A stretch of DNA of 53,107 bases from Parvibaculum sp. (GCA_030682415.1 JAUXOE010000087.1:1-53107), one strand, 5' to 3'; counted from the first letter of the stretch, positions 15,829-24,622 are shown. Notes: generated by a model not told the origin, from the letters alone. Made by a program: numbers and translations.

Positions 15829-16482
15829 ATGCCGCCTTATGCCCTCAGCCCCTACAACTGGATCGACGGCCTGCCGGAGGAGGCGCATGACGCCATCCAG
15901 CGCGCGATGGTCCCGCATCTCTCGCGAACGGGCGGGGATGTCTACACGCCCTCGACGCGGGCCCGGGGTCTCTACCGGGTGCTTGCGGGCAGGGCGCAGA
16001 TGTATGTGATCGGGACGCAAGGGCAGCAGATCCTGTTCCGGCATTATGAACCGGGCGAGACCTTCGGCGAGGTCGCGACCCTCGATCTGCAGAACTATCC
16101 GGTCTTCGTCTCGATCGATGCCGGATCGAGCGTCGGCTTCGTCGCGCATGAAAAGGTGACGGCACTGTCGCTGGAATTTCCGGAGATCAGACGCGCCGTC
16201 GAGGCTGCAGTCTGCCAATATGTCCGTACACTGATGGCATTTCTGGTTTCCGCCCTGACCCGGAATGCGCAGGAACGGGTGCGCGACCGCCTCGTCTGGC
16301 TCGCCGAATCGCGGCCCGGCGGCCTGGCGGCCGGGCCGGTCCGGACGACCCAGGCCGATCTGGCCGCGATGCTCGGCCTGTCGCGTCAGAGCGTCAACGA
16401 AGCGCTGGCGGTGCTCGAAACGAGCGGGCATGTCCGGCGTTCGCGCAGGGCGATCGAACTGATTGCCGCGTATGTGCCGTAA
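15829..16482 (+). CDS. Crp/Fnr family transcriptional regulator
   Basis: A 217-residue regulator: cyclic-nucleotide-binding-type jelly roll (about 40-135, with GETFGEVATLD), a dimerisation helix, and a winged helix at the C-terminus with recognition helix TQADLAAMLGLSRQSVNEAL. No FNR-type cysteine cluster is present at the N-terminus, so it is not an oxygen sensor of the iron-sulfur type. ATG 15829 has GGGAG at 7 bases; an upstream in-frame start at 15772 would overlap the palindrome and is rejected. Its position suggests control of the alkylsulfatase, perhaps responding to alkyl sulfate, alcohol or a small effector. Confidence 0.92.
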   Translation: MPPYALSPYNWIDGLPEEAHDAIQRAMVPHLSRTGGDVYTPSTRARGLYRVLAGRAQMYVIGTQGQQILFRHYEPGETFGEVATLDLQNYPVFVSIDAGSSVGFVAHEKVTALSLEFPEIRRAVEAAVCQYVRTLMAFLVSALTRNAQERVRDRLVWLAESRPGGLAAGPVRTTQADLAAMLGLSRQSVNEALAVLETSGHVRRSRRAIELIAAYVP

Positions 16483-16508
16483 GCAGGATGCCGGTTGGCC
16501 GCTGCGTC

Positions 16509-18632
16509 CTAGAGATGCAGGACCAGATTGAGCATTATCTGGTCCGACGAGAAGCTGTTGTTGTTCCAGTGATGGTCATAGACGGCACCGATCGACCATG
16601 ACGGGCTGCCAGCAAGCTCGATGCCACCGCCGACATTGTAGGTGTTGCGGTCGCGCGCCGGGGCGTCGATGGTAAAGGCCGGCCCGCCGCCGGTGAAGCT
16701 TGCCGTGTTGGTCATCGTCCGGTCGCCGAATGAATGCAGCCAGTTGGCGTGCAGCGCCGGACGCAGGATCTGCATACCCGGGAGCATGAAGTTGCGCGCG
16801 ATCTCCGCGCCGACGCTCGACTGGATGAAATCATAGGTCTGCTCGCCGACATTCAGATTGACGCCGCCGGCACCCGTCTCGGTATAGCCGCCGACACGCA
16901 TATGGGTGTATTGCAGCGATGTGCTCGGTGTGAAGACGGTCCGGCCGTCATCGATGTAGAAATGGCGCCCGGCGACGCCATAGGCGGTGAACTGGTGGCC
17001 GTCATAATCGGCCGCCGCCGTTGCGCTGAAGCCGGGAAAGTCGATGTTGCGCCTGCTTGTATAGTCGTCATAGCCATAGGTGAGGGCGGCATTGGCGAAC
17101 CAGTCGCCGGGCGCATGACGCATGAAGAGGGTCGCCTGATAGGAATTGATGTCGACATTGTTGTCAAAACTGTTGGCATCGACCTCGGACTGCGCATAGG
17201 TGAGGCCGAAGCCTGCGCGGGTCGTCGCGCTGAGCGCCCGCTCATAGGCAATCATCAGGCCCAGCGTGCGGGAATCGTAACCCTCGAAACCGCCGATATT
17301 GCCCTGATCGGCGAAATAGCCGGTGGCGGTCATCCACCAATGGGCGTGCCGGCCGTCGGGATGGCAGACAGTGCCGTCTTCATAGCGGACGATGTTCAGC
17401 TTGTCGTATTCGCCAACCTCGCTGCAAGTGGGCAGCACCCTGTCGAGATGGGAGGCGAGCTGGGACTGGAAACGCTGGGTAACGCCGAAGCTCGTCAGCG
17501 GCGCGCCGAAATTGGAAGCGCCCGGCGCGAGTTGCGCCAGCGCGGCGGCGACCGCCGCAGGTGTCGGCAGCAAGGTAATGGCCGTCAGGACGGGCTCCGT
17601 GTCCGGCGTCACCGGCAACGCATCGACAATCGGGCCGATGATGGGGGCGACCGGATCGGCGGTCGGGGCGACGATGACCGCAAGCGGGACCTGTGTCGCG
17701 GTGATCTGGACCAGACCGTTGGTCGTGGGCAGTGCCGCAAACTGATAGCGCAGACTGCTGCTCGTTGCGGTGACGGTGCTGCCGTTCGTGCCGCTGGCGG
17801 CATCGACAATGTTGAAGCTCGAACCATCGGCGATCGGGCCGGTGACGTCGACATTGATCTGCAGCGCATTGCCGATGGACGCGGCACCAACCGGCACGAC
17901 ATGGCCATAGTCCGACAGGCTGAAAATTGTCGTATTGATGATTCCGGCCACCGGGATTTCGAAGGTGCCGCCGACATTCAGTATGTTGGTACCAAATATA
18001 TATTCGGCCGCGTTGACCTGGCCGGTGATCAGCGCATCGCCGCCGACCACTTCGATCAGCTTCAGCCCGCTGGCCGCGCCGACCGCACCAGCGACAATGC
18101 TGTTGGCATTGAGCGTCAATGTGCCGGTATGGGCGCCGGCCGTGTTGGTGATGGCGCCGGTCAGGGTTTGGCCGGCGGCGAGATTGATGAAGCCGTCGCC
18201 GGCGAAATCGACCGTCGAGCCTGAATTGCTGGTAAAGCCGCCATTGAAATTGATCGTGCCGGTTCCCGAGACCGAGAAGGTCGTCGAAAAGACCGCGCCA
18301 TTGAAGGTCACGGTGTTGCCGGCGGTGCCGGCGGAGATGTCGAGAAAGGTCGATCCGACCGTGCCGACAAAGCCGGTGATGATCGAGCTGTCGGTGAAGA
18401 TGATGTTGGCCGTATCGGCCGCGTCGGTCGTGATGCCGCCACCCGCATCGTTCGCGGTATTGATGTCCTGGGCGCCGACGGTGAGCAATCCCGGGCCCTG
18501 CGTATCGACGCCGTCGAGTTCGCCGGTCGGCCCGACCACGCCGGGCAGAACGACGATTTGCCGGGCAACGGCCGGTGACGCGCCGAATGCGATCGCAAGG
18601 CCAATGGCCGCGACGGGAAGTGTCTTCTTCAT
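16509..18632 (-). CDS. Autotransporter (type Va) outer-membrane protein
   Basis: A 707-residue protein: Sec signal peptide (1-23, ends AVARQ), a passenger of about 330 residues rich in Gly, Thr and Asn with repeating short beta-strands (FNGAVFSTT, FNGGFTSNSGSTVDF) typical of a beta-helix, a Pro/Val-rich linker, and a C-terminal 12-strand autotransporter barrel with alternating aromatic strands. The last residues are LNLVLHL; the usual terminal Phe or Trp is replaced by Leu. There is no protease triad in the passenger, so it may be an adhesin. It lies downstream of the glycosyltransferase-like gene on the same strand. Confidence 0.9.
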   Translation of the reverse strand: MKKTLPVAAIGLAIAFGASPAVARQIVVLPGVVGPTGELDGVDTQGPGLLTVGAQDINTANDAGGGITTDAADTANIIFTDSSIITGFVGTVGSTFLDISAGTAGNTVTFNGAVFSTTFSVSGTGTINFNGGFTSNSGSTVDFAGDGFINLAAGQTLTGAITNTAGAHTGTLTLNANSIVAGAVGAASGLKLIEVVGGDALITGQVNAAEYIFGTNILNVGGTFEIPVAGIINTTIFSLSDYGHVVPVGAASIGNALQINVDVTGPIADGSSFNIVDAASGTNGSTVTATSSSLRYQFAALPTTNGLVQITATQVPLAVIVAPTADPVAPIIGPIVDALPVTPDTEPVLTAITLLPTPAAVAAALAQLAPGASNFGAPLTSFGVTQRFQSQLASHLDRVLPTCSEVGEYDKLNIVRYEDGTVCHPDGRHAHWWMTATGYFADQGNIGGFEGYDSRTLGLMIAYERALSATTRAGFGLTYAQSEVDANSFDNNVDINSYQATLFMRHAPGDWFANAALTYGYDDYTSRRNIDFPGFSATAAADYDGHQFTAYGVAGRHFYIDDGRTVFTPSTSLQYTHMRVGGYTETGAGGVNLNVGEQTYDFIQSSVGAEIARNFMLPGMQILRPALHANWLHSFGDRTMTNTASFTGGGPAFTIDAPARDRNTYNVGGGIELAGSPSWSIGAVYDHHWNNNSFSSDQIMLNLVLHL

Positions 18633-18848
18633 GCGATGTCCCTCAACAGCCTGCGCGCGCTGGTGTGGGCGCGCTTTTCGGCCGAATGTCCTTCAGACGG
18701 CTTCGGGCCGCCATGCCTCGGCACGCGACCGCACAAGCCCGATGCCGTCAGGCTAGGCAGTGCGAGGGGGTGGCGGCAGGCTCGGAAATTACGCAGACGG
18801 GGGGCGCAGTTCGTGGGCGATGCGTTCCAAGGCGGGCAGGCGCGCCGC

Positions 18849-19778
18849 TCAGGCGCGTCCGGTCCAGCGGCGGAAGGACATGACGATCCGGTCGGCCAGC
18901 GTCGGCTTTCCCATACCGGCGAAGTAGTCCTGCAGCGCGTAACGGCTGAGCGGTTCGATCGATCCGGGACAGCTATCCTGCCGGTAGGGCATGTTCATGC
19001 ACTCCGACAGGCATTGCTGAAACGGAATGACGAATTCGGGCGGCCGCAGAAGATAGACCCGCGTGCCTTCGGCGGCCCAGATCAGGTTGGCGAATTCGGC
19101 GCCCTCGATGCCGACGACACCGCGTACCTTCGAGAAGACCGCGATCTGGCAGCCGACGCTGTGGCCGCCGGGCTCGTAGATCGCGACCGGATAGCCGCGG
19201 GCCTGCATCTGCACACAGACCTCGCCGAGATTTGAAAGGTAGCGCCGCGCCCGGCCATAGCCCGGAATTTTGGCCGGTCCGCCCGGTGCGTAGAAATTGG
19301 GCATCGCCGAACGCTCCAGCAGCAGGATCCGGCCCGCCAGCGCGGCATCGGCGCCGCAGCCGCAGCGATTGGGGATCGCCGCCTTCAGGGCCGGCACCAC
19401 ACGGTCGAGCCGCTTTCTCAGCTCCTGCCCGCGTTTCGGGTCCTGCGTGAAGCGGTCCCAGTGCTCCAGCACGGCTTCGTCGATGCCCGGATATCGCGCC
19501 GCGATTTCGTCCCGTTCGGCAATCACGAAATCGACGCCGAGACAGGAGAGGCACTCCCGGGTGACGGCGTCCATGACGGGCCCGCAGGATTCGAGCACAT
19601 GGCGGCGGGCAGGGGCGGCTTGTGCAAGGTGATAGTCGACGACCGGCAGCAGATAGCCGAACATGTAATGCCAGAAATGCTGCACCGAACCCACATCGCT
19701 TTTCCCGGGTATCAGGTGGATCGGAGCGGCAGAAATGTCGGCGGCGTTTTCGGCGATCATGATCGGTTTTCGTTCCAT
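18849..19778 (-). CDS. GT61/DUF563-like glycosyltransferase family protein (tentative)
   Basis: A 309-residue cytosolic protein. The C-terminal half has the layout of GT61 (DUF563) enzymes: RYLSNLGEVCVQMQ..., a strand-turn region ending FSKVRGVVGIEGAEFANLIW, then a short strand and Pro-rich tail. The GIEGAEFAN motif corresponds to the HGAxLAN motif of that family, but the first His is replaced. The N-terminus has no recognised domain, and Cys residues occur in pairs (CGCGAD, CLSECMN). It lies 16 bases downstream of the SAF-domain oxidoreductase. I am unsure of the family; it may be a diverged or non-catalytic member. Confidence 0.65.
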   Translation of the reverse strand: MERKPIMIAENAADISAAPIHLIPGKSDVGSVQHFWHYMFGYLLPVVDYHLAQAAPARRHVLESCGPVMDAVTRECLSCLGVDFVIAERDEIAARYPGIDEAVLEHWDRFTQDPKRGQELRKRLDRVVPALKAAIPNRCGCGADAALAGRILLLERSAMPNFYAPGGPAKIPGYGRARRYLSNLGEVCVQMQARGYPVAIYEPGGHSVGCQIAVFSKVRGVVGIEGAEFANLIWAAEGTRVYLLRPPEFVIPFQQCLSECMNMPYRQDSCPGSIEPLSRYALQDYFAGMGKPTLADRIVMSFRRWTGRA

Positions 19779-19794
19779 GGCGTCCGGCGCGGCA

Positions 19795-21081
19795 TCAGGC
19801 CAGCATCGCCTGCTCGAGCATCGGTTGCTGCGGCATTGCCCGTTCCAGCATGGCCTGCTGTCGTGTCCAGAGATCCATCAGACGGGTCGCGGGCATATCG
19901 AGGTGATCGAAGGTCAGCGGTTCGTCCCTTTCAAGCGTGCGCCTGACGATCGGCCGCGCCGGACCGTCTTCGACCTCGAGCAGGCCCTGCGGCACCCGCC
20001 CGGCGGCGTCGGCATCCGCTGCCGTCATGATCAGGCCGTAGACCTCGTCGCTGCCGATTGCACGGCCGATGACATCGCCCGGCTGCAGCGGTTTCTTGGC
20101 ATGGGCATAGCAGTCGGTCACCCGGCCCCTGCGCAGGCCGAGCACGGACTTGCCGTAAAGCGCCGCCATGGCGACGGCGCGGGTCGTTTCGAGATGGCAG
20201 AGGTGATAGGGGCGCAGGAAGACGTAATAGGGATGCCGGCCGGTGACCTTGTAGTAGCCGAGATAGCCGCGCTTGAAGGCATCGTCGCAGCGGCCGACGA
20301 CATAGACGCCGCCGCCATGCTGGCGGGCGCCGAGAATGTAGTCGACCCGTCCCATGCCGCCATAGGCGTCGAAGTCGAAAAGATCGAGCACGTCTTCCAT
20401 GCGCTCGGCGCACGGGCCCTGCATACCCGGCACGAAGGGCGTCAGACCGTATTCATTGGCGATCAGCGACATCTCGATATTGAGTTTCGAGCCGTCGGTA
20501 TAGGCGAGGCATTGCCCGGTGGACAGATTGAGGCCGCGCGCGATCTCGACCGAACCCTCCATCGTCCGGTAGCGGTCGAGAAAGCCCTTCATGTTGCCGG
20601 CCTGGACGATCTCGAAGCCCCACATTTCGATCTCTTCCATCATCCGCGCCAGCACGCCGTGCTGGTCGCCGGCATCGCTGGTGACGACGACGCCCTGCCG
20701 CGCGGCCGCATCGCGCAGCAGATGACCGAGCATCAGGTCGACCTCGGCATTCATCAGCACGCAATGCGCGCGCCGCTCAATGGCGGCCATGCAGTAGTCG
20801 TAAGCCGCAACGATCGAATTGGTCGCCTCGACCAGCACGTCGCAGGGGAGCGACGGATCGCGCAGCGCGGCGACGGCGTCCGTCGTGACGCGGACCGGCT
20901 TGCCATAGAGGCGGGCCGCTTCGCGGGCGGCCGCTTCCGACCGGCTGGCGATAAAGGAGAGGCGCATGCCGGGCGTGCGGCCGATCTGATGTGCGATCCC
21001 CCGGCCCATCAGTCCTGCGCCGACCAGGCCGACATGGATCGGGTTGCCGGTCGCTTCGCGCTGCTTCAGTTCGTTCAACAT
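19795..21081 (-). CDS. SAF-domain NAD(P)-dependent oxidoreductase (COG4091, homoserine-dehydrogenase-like)
   Basis: A 428-residue protein: N-terminal Rossmann domain (VGLVGAGLMGRGIAHQI, about 17-33), a catalytic domain resembling homoserine dehydrogenase, then a SAF-type beta-clip (about 330-395, LQPGDVIGRAIG). Members are often found in surface-sugar or C4/C5 acid metabolism clusters. The real substrate is unknown. The last 22 residues are an imperfect repeat rich in Gln, Met and Leu (QQAMLERAMPQQPMLEQAML), absent from typical family members as I know them. The start at 21081 is the only plausible Met. It precedes the GT61-like and autotransporter genes. Confidence 0.82.
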   Translation of the reverse strand: MLNELKQREATGNPIHVGLVGAGLMGRGIAHQIGRTPGMRLSFIASRSEAAAREAARLYGKPVRVTTDAVAALRDPSLPCDVLVEATNSIVAAYDYCMAAIERRAHCVLMNAEVDLMLGHLLRDAAARQGVVVTSDAGDQHGVLARMMEEIEMWGFEIVQAGNMKGFLDRYRTMEGSVEIARGLNLSTGQCLAYTDGSKLNIEMSLIANEYGLTPFVPGMQGPCAERMEDVLDLFDFDAYGGMGRVDYILGARQHGGGVYVVGRCDDAFKRGYLGYYKVTGRHPYYVFLRPYHLCHLETTRAVAMAALYGKSVLGLRRGRVTDCYAHAKKPLQPGDVIGRAIGSDEVYGLIMTAADADAAGRVPQGLLEVEDGPARPIVRRTLERDEPLTFDHLDMPATRLMDLWTRQQAMLERAMPQQPMLEQAMLA

Positions 21082-21231
21082 TCATCACATCCGGCAATGG
21101 CCATTCCACGCACCGGATAGTCGATGACTCCAGAGCGTCCCGGAATATGACACATCATCGCGGCGACGGCCGAAATCTTCCGAACACTGAATTAAGGATT
21201 TTACTGTCGCGTGGGCGCATCCCGCTGCCGC

Positions 21232-21693
21232 TCAACAGGGTGGGCGGTCGGAAAAGGTTTTCTGGGCGAGTTTGACGGCCGGCTCGTCCATCAGCTGCGG
21301 GTTCCACTCGCCGGTGCGAACGACCTGTTGCGCGAGCTGGTCGTAGGAGCGGGGACCGTCGATATTGATGCAGAGCAGCGGATCGCTCGACGGCGCGTCG
21401 AAGGTGCGCTTCAGGCGCTCATCGTCATGCAGGTAGCGCAGCGAACCGAAATAGCCCATCAGAAATTGCCGGCAGAACAGGGCGTCGCGCGGCGTCGGAG
21501 TCTGCGGCGCGAGATGATGGCGGGCAAGCGCCGCGCAGGCGGCCTGAAGGTCGCGACCGGTTTCGATCCGGACGCGGGCTTGCGTTTCCCCCGCCGCCGC
21601 CAGCAGAACCGGCGGCGCGAGCATACAAAGCCCGAAAATTAACGCTGCCGACTTAAAAACCGGCCGTTCAGGGCACTTTTTGGTGCTTCGCAT
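21232..21693 (-). CDS. Secreted Rap1a/Tai-like small protein
   Basis: A 153-residue exported protein: basic N-terminus, hydrophobic signal (about 15-33, ends AAAGETQA), then a domain with Cys at CAALARHH, FCRQFLMGYF, PLLCINIDG and terminal PPC. The pattern of Cys pairs with YDQLAQQVV and a Pro-Gln-Leu-hydrophobic tail matches the Rap1a/Tai immunity-protein fold (T6SS amidase inhibitor type). No Tae amidase gene is nearby, so an immunity role is uncertain; many Proteobacteria keep orphan copies. The ribosome binding site is GAGGAAGG. A long open frame upstream is not coding. Confidence 0.7.
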   Translation of the reverse strand: MRSTKKCPERPVFKSAALIFGLCMLAPPVLLAAAGETQARVRIETGRDLQAACAALARHHLAPQTPTPRDALFCRQFLMGYFGSLRYLHDDERLKRTFDAPSSDPLLCINIDGPRSYDQLAQQVVRTGEWNPQLMDEPAVKLAQKTFSDRPPC

Positions 21694-21822
21694 TGCGGCA
21701 TTTCCTTCCTCACGCGACAATGGAGCCGAGATCGACCGCCGCCGCAACGGGTTTGCGCGGGGGGAGGGCGTTTCATTTCGCGCGGACAAGGCGTGCGAGA
21801 CAGGCTGCAACCGGGTGAGGCG

Positions 21823-22965
21823 ATGAAGTCGCGCATACTCATTTACGGCGTCGACCATTTTCTGGGCGCGCTGGCCTCGCGTGTGGCCGTGGCGCGCGGC
21901 GTCAACCATATTGGCGCCGGCCGGGATATTGCGCCGGTGGCCCAGCACGCGACGGCGATGGCTGGTCCGTTGGTGGCCGGCGGCCCGGTCGAACCGCGCA
22001 TCTTCACACCGGGCGATGCGCATCGCATTGCCGGTCAGCTCGACGATGTCGCCGTCCTCGTCAACGCGGCGCCGCTCGCCGAAGCTGATTTCTCCTCGCT
22101 GCTGATTGCCTGCCTGGCGACCGGCACGCATTTCATCGATCTGGGCGCCGACAGGATGACGGTCGCGGCGCTGGCGGCGCGCGACGAGGCGGCCAAGCAG
22201 GCCGGCGTGATGCTGATCGCGGGCGCCGGCTTCGATTTCGCGGCGGTCGATGCGCTGGCGGCGCGGCTCGCCTATATCCTGCCCGGCGCGCGCGCGATCG
22301 CGCTGGCGGTCAAGCGCGGGCTGTTGCTGGATGCGGAAGCGCACGCGCTGATCGCCGCCGTCCGTTCCCCCGGCGAGATGCTCAAGAACGGCCAGCTGGT
22401 GGCATCGAAAGCCGCCGAGCGCGGTCTCGATGTGGATTTCGACACCGGGCCCGAAACGGCCTGGCTTGCGCCGTGGAACGGCTATGTCGCCGCCGCGCGC
22501 CATCGCAGCGCCTATTCGACCATCGACTGTTTCGAGGCGCTGCCCGAAGCGCTGGAACGCGTGCTGACGGCGGGCGGTCTCAAGACCCGCCTGTTCCGGC
22601 GCGGCTGGGGCTTGAAGCGGCTGGCGAAAAAACTGGGCCGCCGCCGCACCAAGCTGACCGAGCTGCAATTGACGCGCGGCAGCGCGGTCGTCTGGGGCGA
22701 GGCGCGCGCGCCCGACGGCACGGTGCGCCGCGCCCGGCTCGAAACGCCGGACGCGCATCTCTATTCGGCTGAAGCCGCGGTCGTTCTGGCCCGCCGCGCG
22801 CTGGGCGGCGCGGCGCGCGCCGGTTACCAGTTGCCGTCAGCGATCGGCGGCGCGGCGCTGGTCGAGGAAATTCCGGGCGTCGCCTGGCGCGAACTGGCCG
22901 ACCCGGCCGACAATCTGGCCCTCGAGATCGATCACCCGCTGGCCGTCGACGCCAGGAACGGTTGA
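21823..22965 (+). CDS. Saccharopine dehydrogenase-like Rossmann protein
   Basis: A 380-residue protein with a Rossmann start (ILIYGVDHFLGALASRVAVARG), a diagnostic VLVNAAPLAEAD segment and GTHFIDLGAD, matching the trans-acting enoyl reductase/saccharopine dehydrogenase-like family of unknown oxidoreductases. The canonical GxGxxG reads GVDHFLG, which is weak for NAD(P) binding. A C-terminal basic stretch (LKTRLFRRGWGLKRLAKKLGRRRTKL) is unusual. The start is the ATG at 21823, with GGGTGAGG upstream. It has no obvious operon partner. Function unknown. Confidence 0.8.
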   Translation: MKSRILIYGVDHFLGALASRVAVARGVNHIGAGRDIAPVAQHATAMAGPLVAGGPVEPRIFTPGDAHRIAGQLDDVAVLVNAAPLAEADFSSLLIACLATGTHFIDLGADRMTVAALAARDEAAKQAGVMLIAGAGFDFAAVDALAARLAYILPGARAIALAVKRGLLLDAEAHALIAAVRSPGEMLKNGQLVASKAAERGLDVDFDTGPETAWLAPWNGYVAAARHRSAYSTIDCFEALPEALERVLTAGGLKTRLFRRGWGLKRLAKKLGRRRTKLTELQLTRGSAVVWGEARAPDGTVRRARLETPDAHLYSAEAAVVLARRALGGAARAGYQLPSAIGGAALVEEIPGVAWRELADPADNLALEIDHPLAVDARNG

Positions 22966-22988
22966 GGAAAAAGTGCCGCCGTTTTTCA

Positions 22989-23015
22989 CCTTCCCCCCGA
23001 GGGAGGGTGGGAAGG
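22989..23015. repeat. C/G-rich imperfect palindromic element
   Basis: CCTTCCC (22989-22995) and GGGAAGG (23009-23015) enclose an inner C-run and GAGGG segment. It is an intergenic pyrimidine-purine hairpin between convergent genes; it resembles dispersed CCCTC-type intergenic hairpins seen in Rhizobiales and may be a terminator. Confidence 0.35.
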
Positions 23016-23034
23016 AAGGGAAGTGTTTTCGTTT

Positions 23035-23349
23035 CTATCGCACGCCGGTGCCGCGGCTCGATGAATCCGGCATGCCGCCCATGCCCGCGCCGCCGCTGTC
23101 GTCGCGAATACGGCAGGCGTTGTAGCCGGCATTCCAGCCCGCCCGGTAGGCCTCGACCGTCCGGTAGGCTTCCTCGTCGCGGGTGATGGTGGAAGGGTCG
23201 CCCGGCACCCGCGAGGTCGCGGTCCAGCAGCCGGCCGAGCGGCCGGCCTTGTAGTTCGGGTCGTCGGCATGTTCGCTGACGCCGAGACCGCAGCCCGAAA
23301 GCGCCAGCGCCGCGGCGAGGATGAAGCCCGCAGGCCATCTGTATGTCAT
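23035..23349 (-). CDS. Small lipoprotein of unknown function (104 aa)
   Basis: A lipoprotein signal with lipobox ALSGC (Cys20) and a mature part of about 84 residues. Two similar segments (PNYKAGRSAGCW and AYRAGWNAGYNAC) share Y-x-A-G-x3-G, suggesting a short repeat with a disulfide-capable Cys pair. The tail is Gly/Met/Ser-rich. I recognise no family. It stands between convergent plus-strand genes and has no operon partner. Confidence 0.7.
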   Translation of the reverse strand: MTYRWPAGFILAAALALSGCGLGVSEHADDPNYKAGRSAGCWTATSRVPGDPSTITRDEEAYRTVEAYRAGWNAGYNACRIRDDSGGAGMGGMPDSSSRGTGVR

Positions 23350-23514
23350 CTCGAAGTGTCCTGCTTTTGAACCCGGCCGCCAAGGATAGGCGCCGGCGGG
23401 CCGGGCGGCAAATCCCGCCCGCCGATGCTTTACGGCACGTTAACGCGACGATGGTCTGATGACGGCCGATATCGCGCAAAACGCGCGCAAGCGCACCAAC
23501 CGGAATGCAGGATC

Positions 23515-24612
23515 ATGGCCCTTCAAGGCACAGCCCGGGACAAGGACGAGATTGCGCCGCCCGTCGCCGCCGATCCGGATGCGACGTTGCGGCGTCTTGC
23601 CGATCTGGCCCTTCTGCCCGCCACGCTGGTCTCGCCGCAGGAGCGCAGTATTCTCGACTCGCTGCTGGCCTCGCTTGTTACCCGCTTCGACCCGGTCATG
23701 CGCCAGCGTCTTGCCGAGCGCCTTGCGCCGCATACCGATGCGCCGCGCGAACTGGCGCTGGCCCTGGCGCTCGACGACATCGACATCGCGCGGCCGCTGC
23801 TGAGCGAAGGTCAGATATTGAAGGCCGGCGATCTCATTCATGTGGTGCGCGAGGGCGGGCCCGCCCACCGGCTGGCGCTGGCGGCGCGCAAGGACCTGAG
23901 CAGCGACATCGCCGATGCCTTGATCGAAGAGAGCGACACGGCGCTGGTTTGCCGTCTGCTTGAGAACGGCACGGCCGCCTTGTCGTTGCGCGCCATCGAA
24001 ACGCTGGCCCGGCGCAGCGCCGCGGAACCGGAACTGCTGGCCCCGCTGCTGACGCGCCCGGAGTTGACCCTGCGCCTCGCTCACCAGATTTTCTGGTGGG
24101 CGCCGTCGCCGCTGCGGCTCGAAATACTGAGCCGCTACACCGCCGAACGCCGCCATATTCACAATGTGCTGGATGAAATTCCGGCCAGCGATTTTGCTTT
24201 CGATCCGCTGCTGTCCGCCGCGCTGTCGGTGGTGCGCCGTCCGGTCGCCATCGACAAGGCACGCCTTCACCAGCTTCTGGCCAATGCGGCCGCCGATGGC
24301 ATCGGCGCCTTGGCGGGTGGCCTGGCGGAATTGGCGCGGCTGCGCGCCGGGACGATGTTCAGTATCCTGAACGATGCGACCGGCGAGCCGCTTTCGGTCT
24401 TCGCCAAGGCCGCGGGCCTCAACCGCAAGGAATTCGGCGATCTGATCGTCGCCGCCGTCGATCTGCGCCAGAGCGGTCTGCCCGGCAAGGGCGACCTCGA
24501 ACGCATGGGCGAGCTGTTCGACACGATCTCGACCGATCGCGCCGATCTGGCGCTGCATTGCTGGGATATCGGTCTGGCAAACGAAACCCGCGCCCCCGAC
24601 AGCGACGACTGA
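23515..24612 (+). CDS. DUF2336 domain protein
   Basis: A 365-residue helical protein made of repeated alpha-helical pairs (LSLRAIETLARRSAAEPELLAPLLTRPELTLRLAHQIFWWA...). This is the DUF2336 arrangement found in alphaproteobacteria, an ARM/HEAT-like fold of unknown function. No signal peptide or membrane segment. The start at 23515 (MALQGTARD) is the first with family-like continuation; frames upstream to 23425 look non-coding. The stop codon lies inside a 7-bp inverted repeat shared with the convergent antitoxin-like gene. Confidence 0.82.
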   Translation: MALQGTARDKDEIAPPVAADPDATLRRLADLALLPATLVSPQERSILDSLLASLVTRFDPVMRQRLAERLAPHTDAPRELALALALDDIDIARPLLSEGQILKAGDLIHVVREGGPAHRLALAARKDLSSDIADALIEESDTALVCRLLENGTAALSLRAIETLARRSAAEPELLAPLLTRPELTLRLAHQIFWWAPSPLRLEILSRYTAERRHIHNVLDEIPASDFAFDPLLSAALSVVRRPVAIDKARLHQLLANAAADGIGALAGGLAELARLRAGTMFSILNDATGEPLSVFAKAAGLNRKEFGDLIVAAVDLRQSGLPGKGDLERMGELFDTISTDRADLALHCWDIGLANETRAPDSDD

Positions 24613-24622
24613 AGCTCAGTCG
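24606..24622. terminator. Inverted repeat joining two convergent stop codons
   Basis: CGACTGA (24606-24612), AGC, TCAGTCG (24616-24622). The arms include the stop codons of both convergent genes; a small bidirectional end structure without a T-tract. Confidence 0.35.

Noticed and set aside
21694-22758. Extension of the Rap1a-like gene over its upstream neighbour
   Set aside because: The extra frame covers the saccharopine dehydrogenase-like gene on the other strand and has no signal peptide; the real start is 21693 with a ribosome binding site and signal peptide.
22989-23015. Considered as a mobile REP-like element
   Set aside because: Only one copy seen in the window, so repeat family status cannot be supported; recorded as a hairpin only.
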